The translations under genes were made by a program, and so were the position numbers. Positions 20,351 through 31,342 of a stretch of 64,000 bases of DNA are shown here, piece after piece (the first letter of the stretch is position 1; each line of letters starts with the position of its first letter). The notes beneath the pieces were generated by a model. That model saw only the letters and a program-made list of their open reading frames with translations, did not search any database and was not told the origin of the DNA. Source of the DNA: Heloderma charlesbogerti (Eukaryota > Chordata > Lepidosauria > Squamata > Helodermatidae); NCBI GenBank assembly GCA_026122225.1, contig JANEZZ010001906.1, positions 1-64,000 on the forward strand. Reading direction: 5' to 3'.

Positions 20351-21837
20351 AATGCCACAGTTTTAGCTCAGAAAGGCACTGTGCAGCCATGTTGTTAGGG
20401 TGGGAAATGTAAAATAAATAAAGAAACTTAGCAATACAGAGGATTCAAGGGGGGGTTAAAATGTACTGAATGGAATAGAACGCTAGGGCTTTGTGTAAAG
20501 GATTGCAAGGACGAAATGACTCCAGGGCTTTCGAGAAGGGGGAACTTACAGGTTACATATTATCATGCCTTGAAATGCATTAAGGCAGGATGAATAATGT
20601 ACCCATATGAAAGTGCTACTACATTCCTCTTATGCTGGAGGCAATAATTAGAAAAAGATAGCAGCACTGCACAGAAGCTTAGGAATGTTATAGACTATAG
20701 ATGGCAAGAGAAAAGCTACAAATTCTGCCTCAGTGGCACTGGACATTTTATTGTATTGGTGTATGCTTTTCAGATAGCCATCTTAAACCTGGCTGCTATT
20801 GATCCATGACAATACCTTGCTAAGAGTGCCTTTCAGCTTGCTATGGCATAAATCCGAAATTGTGCATTTAATGTTTCTTTCTGAGTCTAATACTTTAAGC
20901 CTACCTCTGCTCCTGACCTCTGCTCCTGCCATTACTCCTTGATATTGTTCTACCAGCTTCCAAAGGCCCTCCTTTGCTTTTTAGCACAGGAGTAACTGGA
21001 ATTGTATTTCCTTACCTGAATTAATGTGAATGCACACTCGATGATACCCTCCAGTGTGAGACAAGGGGGAAAAAAATGATGTTTACTGTACATCAGGGGT
21101 GTTGAACCTCTTTCAGTCTGAGGCTCAAATTCCATTTCAAAATCTTATGCATGATGATCCGGAAGTAAGTATGCTGACCTGCTGTGTTCAATGGGGCTTA
21201 GTGCCAAGTAAGTAAGCACAGGCTTGCAGCATAAGTGACCAAGCAATTCATATCATTATTTTACACACAGACATACAGCCTCCCACAATCTGTGGGAAGT
21301 TCGGGCTGTGCTGTAAAGAACAGAACACACTAGAGTTTATGCCTTTTATTTACAAACTAGCAAACAGACTGCCAGTACGACTGATGCTATTTTGGTTCTC
21401 CCATAAAATCTCCTCCTTGACCTGTGACTCTTCCTGTTCTATTTTTCTTGATGTGTTTTTGGTTCTCATGTCATGGTGGGCTCTGATCCCATAGCAGGCC
21501 TATCACAGTCTCTCAGGGCAAGGCAGCTGAGTGTTAAGGTCTGTGACATCAAATGCCACAGTGACATCAGAGTAGGTCATCCAATGGCATCAAGAGATTT
21601 GAATTCTAAGGTTGTAGTACTGGTAATAGTGAACGTTTGAATAACACCTTTGAGGTGTGAATTGACCAAGTGGTTTCAGAGGTATTTTAAAATTAAAAGT
21701 CTAAAGAAACAAGCAGAGCAATTACAGTTTTGAATTGGTTGAACAGCAAACCAAATCAAACTGCTATTCAGTTTTAGCCAAACTCTGCTAGTCCAGACCC
21801 TCCCCAAAAGTGTTTTCACTCTCAGCCTTGTATTTTA
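20351..21837. other. Intergenic with one truncated hAT remnant
   Basis: No gene was recognised. At 21094-21140 the sequence CAGGGGTGTTGAACCTC resembles one end of the MITE at 14671. The other end was not found. Confidence 0.4.
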
Positions 21838-22087
21838 TCTATTTTTATTTATTTATTACATTTCTATCCTGCCTCTTTTCCTCTTTAAGGAACCCCAGGG
21901 AGCATACCTAATCCTCCTCCTCCTCTCCATTTTAGCCTCACAACAAAAACCGTGTGAGGTAGGTTGGGCTGAGAGCCTGTGACTGGCCCAAAGTCACTCA
22001 GTGAGCTTCCATGGCTGAGTGGGGACTAGAACCTGGGTCTCCTGACTCCCAGTCCAACACTCTAGTCACTATACCACACTAGGCAGG
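21838..22087 (-). mobile_element. MIR-like (CORE) SINE, copy 1
   Basis: In reverse this has the MIR-type arrangement: 'ctagagtgttggactggg' and 'gggagtcaggagacccaggt' tRNA-like part, then a core containing 'tgactttgggccagtcacag'. It ends in an L2-like tail 'aatgtaataaataaataaaa'. A close relative is at 25223-25460. Confidence 0.75.
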
Positions 22088-23077
22088 TATGACTCCCATT
22101 CTAGACATGCCAGAAAAAATCACTGCCAAAAAAAAAAAAATGACCATTACAGTGTCTTTTCTCCTATTGAAGATTATAGGTAGAGGACTATTTCTCCACT
22201 TACTGTAGCATAACAGAACTGTAAAGCTGAATTAGGTTTCATTGCCCTTTTAATAGGATTTTATTAGATTCTACCTTTTACATTTTATTCTGAGCTACCC
22301 TTTTTTAGGGCCAAAAAGTGAGACAAAATGATTTAATAAATATATAAATAAACAATATAGGGTGCAGTCCAAGCTAAAAGGTGTGGTTTGAAACACCAAT
22401 GATTTTAATTGGAGAATTATGTATGTGCTTAACTGTGAACACACTTGCACATAGGAATTATGGATTGTGCCCATAATTAATTTTGAGCAATCCAGCAACC
22501 ACAGGTGCATATCAGAAATGTGCATGCATTCACTGGTGACATAACAGCCCATTCTTAAAATATGCATGTGTAACCCAGTGGTATATTTCTCTTTAAGAAT
22601 TCTAAGGGAATATTCTGCACTTGCTCAGTAAAAGAGTGAGTTAGGTAGTCACCACCATTTTAGGCAGTTACCAATATTGCAGTGTGGAAGAAGCTTGTTT
22701 TCTCCTCCCTGTTAGACTCTCAACCCTTAAGACAGGTTAGTAAGGAGGTTTCCATTAGTGGGATCCATTAGGCCCCCAAAGGGATGGATTTTCTAACAGT
22801 GGACATCCCTAGTCTCTGCTAATAAAAAAGCGCCAGTGCGCCATCCCTGCGGGCCCTGGCTCCACTAGACCACTGTTTAGTATACCCCACCAACAGTAGT
22901 GCACCTATTAAGTAGTGATTGCTGGAAGACATGCCATCTTCCTACTCTGCCCTTCCGCTATCCTCGTGGAACACCAAGGAGAGGCACGCTTCCATTGTCT
23001 CTCGCTGGGATATGCCTAGCGAGATACTGGGTCAGCAGCTGCTAGTGCAAGATCTTGCAACTGGAAAGGATGCCAAA
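22088..23077. other. Intergenic, includes an R2 repeat piece
   Basis: An A-run lies at 22127-22140, otherwise mixed sequence. Bases 22800-22930 ('aaaaaagcgccagtgcgcca', 'ggctccactagaccactg') match the second part of the R2 repeat at 3255 and 45893. No gene was recognised. Confidence 0.45.
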
Positions 23078-23582
23078 TAGGGATGTCAGAGAATTCCGCC
23101 ACAGATCTCGGGGAGGCCGAGACATGCCAGTGCATTCGGCCGCCTGAAATTGGTGGCGGAATGGTCTGCCCCCCCACCCCCCCCAGGATGAGATTTACTT
23201 GGCGCGGATCTTCCTGGTGGCGGCAGCTTCGGCGGCGGCGGCTGGACTTCCGACCAGCCGCCGCCATTTCCAGTTAAAAAAAAAACGTGATAGGCTACGT
23301 AAAGATTTACGGAGCCTATCACGGCTAAGTTAAAAAAAAATACCATGATAGGTTACGTAAATGTTTACATAGCCTATCACGGCTGACTTAAAAAAAAAAA
23401 CATGTGTGTACGCAAATGGCGGCTGGCGGAATGCCTGCAGAGCACAGCCGGCCGGCCAGGATTCCGGGGGGGGGGAGGAACGGAGCGCCTCCCCCCCGTC
23501 CAGGATTCTGGGGGGAGGGACAGAGCGCCTCCCCCCCCATCAACATAATCCACGAAAGGTAAGTGCCTTTCGTACATCCCTA
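23078..23582 (+). mobile_element. Palindrome-rich hAT-like MITE, copy IV-1, perfect TSD
   Basis: The element is 505 bp, TAGGGATGTCAGAG to CGTACATCCCTA. ATGCCAAA is an exact 8-bp target duplication (23070-23077 and 23583-23590). Two TACGTA hairpins lie at 23287-23322 and 23343-23381, one with mutated loop-side bases (tacggagcc, tacatagcc). The GC-rich subterminal unit 'ggccaggattc' occurs twice. AGGTAAGT occurs near the right end (GTAAGT 23559-23564); the left counterpart is degraded. Confidence 0.9.
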
Positions 23583-23638
23583 ATGCCAAAGCTTCCTTTG
23601 GCAAGCTGGAGTGAAATAATTAGAGGAGGGGCGCCAAG

Positions 23639-24366
23639 TAGGGATGTACGGAAGTCACTTACCTTTTGACAAAATGTGATTCGAGGTGGGGGGGAGGTGC
23701 CCCATCCCTCCCCCCGAAATTCTGGCCGGGGGGAGGCACCCCGTCCCTACCCCCCAAAATTCTGGCCGGGGGGGAGGCGCCCCGTCCCTCCCGCCGCGAA
23801 TCCTGGCCGGCCGGGTCTGCAAATGGCGGTGGCTGTAGCTGCCGCTGTTTGCGTCCCTGCAATCAGCCAAGATAGGCTACGTAAATGTTTACGTAGCCTA
23901 TCACGGCTGAGTAAAAAAAACAAAACAACCACGCGTACGCAAATGGCGGCGCCCATGGGCGCCGCCATTTGTGTTCCTTATTTGGCATGTCTAGTCTACA
24001 TAAACATTTACGTAGACTACGGCAAAAATAAGGGGAACGCAAATAGCGTAGCGTCTACCTATCATGGTATTTTTTAAAAATCTAGCCATGATAGGCTACG
24101 TAAATCTTTACGTAGCCTATCACGTGTTTTTGTTTTTGTTTTGTTTTTTACTGGAAATGGCGGCGGCGGCAGCCGGTCAGAAGACCGGCTGCCGCTGCCG
24201 CCGCCGCCGCCAAACCGCCGCCGGAGCCGCTGCCGCCAGGGAAATTCGCCCAAGGTAAGTCCCATCCCGGGGGGGGGGCAGACCGTTTCGCCACCGATTT
24301 CGGGGGGCTGAATGCGCTGGCATTCGGCCTCCCCGAGATTCGTGGCGAAATTCTCTGACATCCCCA
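23639..24366 (-). mobile_element. Palindrome-rich hAT-like MITE, copy IV-2, perfect TSD
   Basis: The element is 728 bp in reverse orientation. GCGCCAAG is an exact 8-bp duplication (23631-23638 and 24367-24374). The left end is TAGGGATGTACG and the right end ACATCCCCA (last bases diverged). Three TACGTA hairpins lie at about 23873-23905, 23990-24020 and 24087-24122. A GGCGGCGCCCATGGGCGCCGCC palindrome-type block lies at 23945-23969. Both outward AGGTAAGT motifs are present (ACTTAC 23657-23662, GTAAGT 24255-24260). It lies only 56 bp from copy IV-1 in inverted orientation, as copies II and III do. Confidence 0.9.
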
Positions 24367-24374
24367 GCGCCAAG

Positions 24375-25222
24375 TGGAGGAAACTAAGAGCTTCTTGCGC
24401 GATGGGAGCCTGCAACCCCTTGGCTGAAACCAGCAATAGCCAAGAAGGTATCAATAGAACAACGGTGGCGACAACCAAAGGAGGAATGAGTATCCTGTGA
24501 TCATCAGAACATCTATAAAAGATCTACAATCTTGTTTTTGGATGTTGCTGCAGCAGAGAAAGGAGCTGTGCTTAATGTGCTTCCCATGCAGTTCCTTTTT
24601 AATGTCCACAGGAAAAAGGCCAACTAAATGAGATGTTTCCCCAGTCTGAAAGGGAACACAGCAGCAAGCAACTGTCTGAGGCGACCCCTTCGTAGAAATC
24701 CAACAAAGCTCCTTTGTGCACGCAGATCCTTAATTTTCTGAATAAAGAGCTCCAGTTTGGTACATATCTAAATTTCTGTAGTCTCTTAGACAGCAACCTC
24801 TCAGATGCAAAAAACAAACGAACAAAAAAAGCCACAGCAAAAAATACCCCCCCACCCGGTGTTCTGAGATGCGATCAGTACAAGTAGAAGTCCTTGGATA
24901 TTTCATTTCTTTATTTACGGTTTTTTATCCTGCTCCTTATAACCAGTATAGTAAGCTGGCTTCAAAAAACCTCTGCCGCCCAGGTTTGGACAACACAACA
25001 AGCTGCGGGTGGGGCTTGAATAGGTGACGTGGCCCCTGTGGGCACCGAGGCTCACCGTGGCTTTAATAAGCCACAGTGGGCTGTGGTGATTTGCAAACCA
25101 GGTCTCTGTGTAGCATTTTCAGGAGGAGGTGCTATGCGAAAGGGGTGGGTGGGGGAAGTCCACTTCCCTCAGTGCAATTGATCCACTATAAAGCTGGATC
25201 TAACCCAATCTCTCTCTCTCTC
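24375..25222. other. Intergenic, no gene recognised
   Basis: Mixed sequence. 'ctttaataagccacagtggg' near 25055 is weakly like the CCATGG-type stretches. No exon or element was identified. Confidence 0.4.
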
Positions 25223-25460
25223 CCTTTATTTATTGCATTTATGTCCCACCTTTTTTCCTCCTTATGGAACCCAAGGCAGCTTACATTACCCTCTTCCTCT
25301 CCATTTTATCCTCTTAACAACAACCCTGTGAGGTAGGTAGTCTGAGAGCCTGTGACTGGCCCAAAGTCACCCAGTGAGCTTCTGTGGTCAGATGGGGACA
25401 AGAACCCGGATCTCCTGACTCCCAGTCAACACTCTAGCCACTATACCACACTGGCTCCTG
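25223..25460 (-). mobile_element. MIR-like (CORE) SINE, copy 2
   Basis: Shares 'gagagcctgtgactggccca' and 'aagtcacccagtgagcttct' with the copy at 21838, plus the tRNA-like 'gaacccggatctcctgactc' region. It ends at low coordinates in a 'tttatttattgcatttatg' tail. A (gata)n stretch (25461-25500) follows on the other side. Confidence 0.75.
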
Positions 25461-25794
25461 ATATAGATATATATATAGAGATAGAGATAGATATAGATAC
25501 CCCCAACACGTACACACACACACTGGGTAGCATGACTATGGATTATCCTTGGGGCATCGCTAGGGGGGTGTCATGATGAGTTCCTGCACTTCAGAATTTA
25601 CTACCACACCGGTGAGCCAGCATTACCCAAATTTCTGGTATCAGAGGTTCACTTTTCCCTGAAATAAATGGGGCAGTTCACTCTTATAATTGAAAATGTT
25701 TACTTCTTCACTCTTATACCTGAAAATGTTTATGTCTTAAATTCCCTTTAAAAATGTGTATGTTTTAGGTCCAACCCAAACTGCCCTTGATATA

Positions 25795-27028
25795 CAGTAC
25801 TGTGCAAAAATCTTAGGCCACCACCAGCTTTGTTGTTTTAGCAAAGTTTTAATGACCATCCATAATTATTTTTCAGTCTCTCTATTAAGATACAAACAGA
25901 AAATACAGGAAATATGTACAGGCAAAAGTCAGTATTTAGTGTGACCTCCCTTGGCTCTAAGCACATCTTGAACTCTTTTGGGGAGACTATCCTGAAGTTT
26001 TCTGAAGTAATCTTCTGGTATATTATACCAGGCTTCTTTCAGCACTTCCCAGAGTTCTTCTTTAGATGTAGGTTGTCTTTTATTTCTTTCTCTGTCCAGG
26101 TGATCCCATACTGCCTCTATAATATTTAGGTCTGGACTCTGTGGAGGCCAGTCCATGACTGTCAGTGTTTTATTTGTTTTCCTCGCTAAATATGATTTCA
26201 CTGCATTAGCAGTGTGCTTGGGATCGTTATCATGCTGAAAAATGAAACCATTCCCAATCAGGCACTTTCCAGAAGGAATGGCATGATGAATTAAAACCCG
26301 TCTGTACTTTTCACCATTCATGATCCCATCAATACGGACAAGATCGCCAACACCACTGGCAGAAATGCAGCCCCAAACCAGGACAGACCCTCCACCATGT
26401 TTCACTGAAGGCCACAAGCACTCATTCGTCCATCTCTGCCCAACTCTTCTTCTCACATATTGTCAACGATTGGACCCCAAAATTTCAAACTTGGATTCAC
26501 CACTCCATAATACTCTTTTCCACTGATCCTCATTCCAATCTTTGTGAGCTTTAGCATATCTTAGCCTTTTCACTCTGTTCCCCTTCCACAAAAGTGATTT
26601 CTTGGCTGCTGCCCTTCCATGAAGACCATTCCTGATCAAGCTTCTTCGGACTGTAGAAGGGTCAACTTGGTGTCCTGATGCAGCTGCCAGATGCTGAGCC
26701 AGGTCCCTGCTGGACTTCCTCCGGTCTCTCAAAGAAGAAACTATGAGGAACTTCTCATCAGACTTTGAAAGTTTTCTTAGCCTTCCAGTCCTTTTAGGGG
26801 AGCCAGGTGCCTGCTGTTACTCTAGTGTAAGGGGAGGTCACATGAAATACTTGCCCCTTTAGCCTATGGAAGCTGTTTTTTTTTTTTCTGTTGTTGAATA
26901 CTGCATACAAATTTCCTGTATTTTTTGGTTGCATTCTAATGAAGAGACTGAGAAATAATTATATATGGTCATTATACCATTGCTAAAACAACAAATCTAA
27001 TGGTGGCCTAAGACTTTTGCACAGTACT
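25795..27028 (-). mobile_element. Tc1-type DNA transposon, internally deleted
   Basis: Inverted termini CAGTACTGTGCAAAAATCTT (left) and its partner on the right ('gacttttgcacagtact') bound a 1.23-kb element. TA precedes the left end (25793-25794). The right-flank TA is replaced by a tg/ta microsatellite. A full Tc1 is about 1.6 kb. The N-terminal DNA-binding part of the transposase gene is missing here. Confidence 0.9.
25929..26795 (-). pseudogene. Tc1 transposase, broken
   Basis: A DD34E-type transposase that would cut at TA. The reading frame is one continuous phase from about 26795 to 25929, with one in-frame TGA at 26463-26465. That stop probably arose from a CGA arginine codon by CpG decay, between GSNR and QYVRRRVGQ. 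The paired N-terminal helix-turn-helix domain is largely absent. The catalytic DxE core is present in part: FQHDNDPKHT holds the second Asp and SPDLNIIEAVW the Glu. The first Asp, normally in a WSDES motif, is Gly here (WSGES). The element is therefore inactive for two or three independent reasons. Confidence 0.9.

Positions 27029-27092
<64 letters not shown>
27029..27092. repeat. (TG)n(TA)n microsatellite at transposon edge
   Basis: About 12 TG units are followed by about 20 TA units, starting at the last base of the Tc1 right terminus. It appears to have grown from the element's TA target site. Confidence 0.9.
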
Positions 27093-27096
<4 letters not shown>

Positions 27097-27641
27097 TCTT
27101 TGTCATTGTAATTCCATATTATCATCACTGAGCGGTTTTATTGTTGTTTAGTGTCTAATGAAACATTTGCAAATGTAATATTAAGAAAAGTTACGCTCTG
27201 ATTCTTTTGCCCTCTAATCATCTGAAACCTTCTCCTTGCCTAACCTATTTATATGAGGCTTTAACATTAGAAGATTAGAACTGTATAAACAGGCAAGCCA
27301 CAAAGCTAAGAGGAAAGAGGTGGAAAGAAGGTAGGATGGAGAGGAATACAAACAGGAATTAAAATGGAAGACATGATGATAATATGTCATCATGTCTTCA
27401 TGTCTCCAGTCAACATTGATGATAATAATGCAGGAAACTAGAATCTATAAAGTGAGCTGTGGGGCATTTGGTCGAGAAAAGTATTAGCATCATAGGGTTG
27501 GAAGCTTTTCTTTTTTTGAACATCTGCCTAGGATACATACTATTATAAAATAAAGTATAATCTAAAAAAAATGCCTGGTCTCTTTGTTCCAGATGAAACA
27601 AACAACAATTGAAAAGAGGTATTCTTGTTTGGCTGGGCAGC
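27093..27641. other. Intergenic, no gene recognised
   Basis: AT-rich. A short imperfect palindrome 'gacatgatgataatatgtcatcatgtc' type sequence lies at 27369-27397. No gene was recognised. Confidence 0.4.
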
Positions 27642-27790
27642 TCCAAAGCCCCTGCTACCCTCCCTCCTGATGGTTCTTTGCCTTGAAACCAGACATGGAT
27701 TGGATAACAGAGGACACCATAGGGGAAATATTTTCTGCCAGTTCTCCAAAGTAGAGGCCTGTCCTCTGTAAACTAGGATACCTAGCCGGA
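27642..27790 (-). repeat. TAGGGTGGCC-family MITE, copy E (partial)
   Basis: Shared blocks in reverse order: 'gatggttctttgccttgaaa', 'ccagacatggattgg', 'gaggcctgtcctctgtaaac', 'taggatacctagcc'. The left half of the family is absent. Confidence 0.6.
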
Positions 27791-27898
27791 GGCCCTCCAG
27801 TGTTTCTGCCGGTGGTACACTGGGCATTCTGGGGATGTATAAGGATCCGAAGTCCCCTCATTAATTATCTGACATGGCCACTGATTGGGTCCTTGAAC

Positions 27899-28118
27899 CA
27901 GTGGAGGCTGATGGCTTCAATTTTGTTGGGGCTGTGAAACCACTCTGAGTTGCAGTCAGAACCAGCCAAAACTCTAAGAAAGCTATCCAAGGTACTGAAC
28001 CTATTTGGGGGATAGGACTCAGCAGGTTGGATAGCTCCTTTAGGGTTCTGGCTGGTTCTGACTGAAACCGAGAATGGATGCACAGCCCCACTGAAATCGG
28101 AGCCACCAGCCTCCACTG
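27899..28118. mobile_element. Foldback hAT MITE, copy 4
   Basis: The element is 220 bp, CAGTGGAGGCTGATGGCTTC to the inverted CCACCAGCCTCCACTG. The target duplication is ccttgaac (27891-27898) and ccctgaac (28119-28126), one transition apart. The arms pair through the whole element. Confidence 0.87.
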
Positions 28119-29835
28119 CCCTGAACTACACCAACATGGAGTTGGCATAGTTAATTTCACTCCCATTGGTGTCAATTGGCGGAAACATGGGTGGGTGGTG
28201 AGCAAAAAAGCTGCCCTGCCCTACCACCCTGCAGCAGCAAGCTGGCAGGGCTTATGCCTGGGGTGGCCAATGTGATGGCCCCAGGCATGCCAAGGGGCCT
28301 TGCTCCTCTGCTTTTCTTTTAAAAAATTAACACATTTTCTTACCAGCAGCTGGAATTGCTATGAAATAATTTTCTGTTGTTGCTGAAAACTGTGGCTTCA
28401 AAGGAGTTATTTAGTGTGTTGGGACTTAGACCCCACCTCTGCCTTGCACTCAGCCTTTTGGGCAGGTTCTTTGTCCTTTGCCATACCACCCATGGCAGCC
28501 ATTTTGTGGTAGTGCCCAGGACAGTTTCTCAAATTGCTAAATGTGCCCTCATCCCCAAAAGGTGGCCTACACCCTGGCTTAGGATGTGTTGATTCCTCTT
28601 CCATGGAAATTCCTGCCCCAAATTTATTATTGCTCTGGTAGTCTCCAAGTTTTAAACAGAGCCTTAAATATTTTTCTCACAAACTGTTACTAGAATATGG
28701 TTTGGGTTGTTTTTTTTGCTGTTCCTTTGCAATAATCATTTGTTTGCACACACACATTATTTTCAGCCTGTTTGTTTTGGAATGAATTCATTCATTTCAT
28801 TTTTAAAATGTTAACTACATTAAATAGATGTTTTTGGCTTTTACCATATTATTAGCCTCTTTCCCCCTCAAGTTTAATTCACTCTTTAATAGCATGCTGT
28901 GGTCTGTATGCTGTTTTGACAGTATTATAATTTTGTCTGCGTATGTTATCTCAGTCAAAATGGTCTTTTCATTTCAGAAAATCAGAATGCTCTTTGCTCT
29001 TTGTGGGAGACTTCCCATTATAAAACAAAGCTTTGTTTTCAAATGGCTTATAATCCTCAATAGAATACTTTGCATTGTACTATAACACTTGTCTTGCAAG
29101 CAGAACATAAGATTTTGGAATGGACTTAATTATATTCAAAACTGGAGATATGGCAAAAATAAGACCTCTTATCTTGCTTCAGAAAATGGTGTATCTATCC
29201 ACTACAAAATCTAGACATCTGTGGTTGAAACCCTATACACCCCCCCACACCTGGGACTCACTTCTGAGTAGACATGTATAAAGTTCCACTGTATCTCCAT
29301 ATCTGTGTTTAAGTAACCACATTTTATATGCCTAGCCCTTTTGCATGTGGCGAGAGAGTTTCCCAAAGACTAGGTTGGATCCAGAATTAGTCATATTTAG
29401 AGCAGACCCACTGAAATCAATGGGCCATGTTATATTACTAAGTTAAATCCCATTGAGTTCAATTGATCTACTCTAAGTATGAATAACTCTGGTTCCAACC
29501 CTATGCTGATTATTCTGAAAATGGGACTGAGGCACTAATATTTATTCCAGAGTAGTTAACGTGAGGTTAAAAAGCGGGAGGGGGGGACACATTGCAGCCT
29601 CTTCAGCATAGCCATAGTTTTCTGCATCCTTAGTCTTATACTGCATTTTTCCTCCTTTTGACTACTGTGCTTCATGGATCTGTATAAATATGTTATTAAT
29701 TAAGTACTAGGATGGCATAAAAAGAAAGGCTTGACATAACAGAAAAGGCTCTGAGGCTGAATGCAGCTGTTCAAATGTTTTTAAATTTTGTATATTTAAA
29801 TTTTGATGCTGTATTTTATCTTGTGAATTGTTGTG
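28119..29835. other. Intergenic, no gene recognised
   Basis: AT-rich. Bases 29245-29300 and 29375-29500 hold pieces of the 'cccattgaattcaatggg' family common in the window ('actcacttctgagtagacatg', 'agcagacccactgaaatcaa'). No exon was recognised. Confidence 0.45.
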
Positions 29836-29894
29836 AACCGCCCAGAGAGCTTCAGATATTGGGCGGTATAGAAATGAAAAATAAATAAATAAAT
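29836..29894 (+). repeat. Short retroposon 3' tail
   Basis: 'ccgcccagagagcttcagat' is followed by 'gggcggtatagaaatg' and (aaat)n. It is the same terminus as at 12308, 32079 and 37762. The body was not identified upstream. Confidence 0.65.
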
Positions 29895-29929
29895 GATTTT
29901 TGTGCCCTACAGAAATGAAGGGTACAAAT

Positions 29930-30117
29930 TGAACATAGGAAGTTGTCTTATACTGACACAGGCCACTGATCCATTAGCCCAGTATAGTTGACACCAACAG
30001 CAGCTCTCCAAGGTTTCAGGCAATAATTTTTCCAGCCTTACTTGGAGATGCTGGGGATTGAACCTGGGATCTTCTGCATGCAAAGCAGGGGCTCTACCAC
30101 TGAGCTACTGCACCCAC
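29930..30117 (-). mobile_element. tRNA-derived SINE, copy 1
   Basis: On the minus strand the head resembles tRNA-Ala. The A box 'tagctcagtgg' lies at 30107-30097 and the B box 'ggttcaatccc' at 30064-30054. A TGC anticodon-like sequence is present in 'ctttgcatgcag'. The body ends in 'agtataagacaacttcctat' and 'gttc', a terminus typical of reptile SINEs. It is not a tRNA gene: the acceptor stem is incomplete and it is fused to a non-tRNA body. Confidence 0.8.
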
Positions 30118-30417
30118 CACAGTGCACCAGTATACATTCAAATATTTGCATGTAGGCTTCTGGGGAACAACACCTTGAATTCCTGGAGGCTGAGGACAGA
30201 GCTAGCAGGTAGGACCCCAATCCCCATCTTGCACATGGAAGGAACATCTGCACAGAGCCCTGTAACTAGCATTATTCTTCCAGGGAGGTGGACCTGCAAG
30301 CTTTGCTGAACAGAGAGACCAATGCCCATGAAACCAATGCTCTTCTCTGATGTGTCCTGTGCAGAACAAAGCTATAACTCTAGTTGAACGAAAGTCCAAA
30401 TAGCAGAACATAGTTTT

Positions 30418-31095
30418 ATCATAAAATCATAGAGTTGGAAGGGACCATTTAGGCCTCCGAGTCCAACTCCCTTCTCAATGCAGGAATCCAGTTTAGAGCA
30501 TCCCTCTGCTTGAATACCTGCAGTGATGAAGAGCCCACAACCTCCCTGGCCAGTTATTTCCATTGTCTGACTGCTTTGACCATTAGGAGGTTTTTCCTGA
30601 GGTTCAACCAAAATCTGATGTTCAACCGAAATCTGCCTTCACATAACTTATTATTTCAAGTCCCAGTCTTGGATGACAGAAAACAGGTCACAACCCTCTT
30701 CTGTATGACAACCCTTTAGGTACTTGAGAAGTGCCACCATATGCTCCCTTCTCTTCATCTCTTCTCAAAGCTAAACATACATGGTTCCTTCAATCTTTCC
30801 TCCTAGGACTTAGTTTCTAGTCTACCGATCATATTCATTGCCCTTCCCTGAACTAGTTCCAGTTTATCTGAATCCTTCTTAAAGTGTGGTGTTCAGAACT
30901 AGACACAGTATTCGAGGTGAGGTCTGACGAGTGCAGAGTAGAATGGAACTATTACTTCCTGTGATTTTCAAACTATGCTTCTATTGATGCAACCTAAAAT
31001 TGCCTTTGCCTTTGTTGAAGCTACATGAAACTGTTGACTCACCTTCAGCTTATGATCAGCTACAACTCCAGGATATCTCATTTCTCCATGCTCAT
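30418..31095 (-). mobile_element. CR1 LINE 3' end, older copy
   Basis: In reverse the copy ends at 'atgattttatga'. The conserved blocks are 'ggttggaagggaccattta'-like (agttggaagggaccatttag) and 'ctcaatgcaggaatccag'. It continues through 'gttccagtttatctgaatcc' and 'cttaaagtgtggtgttcaga' as the copy at 9684 does. It extends further upstream than that copy, to about 31095, with 'cagcttatgatcagctacaa'. Confidence 0.8.
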
Positions 31096-31342
31096 TCTGA
31101 ACAATGCACCTATGTTTGCAGGTGCTTTGTATGAAATGTCCATCTGTATGTCTGTTTCCACAAAACATGAACCCTGTCTAAGAGATGTAGATAGGGTGCC
31201 TCTAACCCTATATGAAGGAAGGCCATCAATGGCCAGCAATGCCACTTTGATCCTAAAAAACATGCACAGTTCTTCTACACCACTGGAACTTCTTCTGCAT
31301 GGAAGTGGGACAAGTCTATGTTACATAGCAGATCCAGAAATA

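Noticed and set aside
30054..30107. Possible tRNA-Ala gene on the minus strand
   Set aside because: A and B boxes are present but the acceptor stem is not closed and the sequence continues into a SINE body; it is a SINE head.
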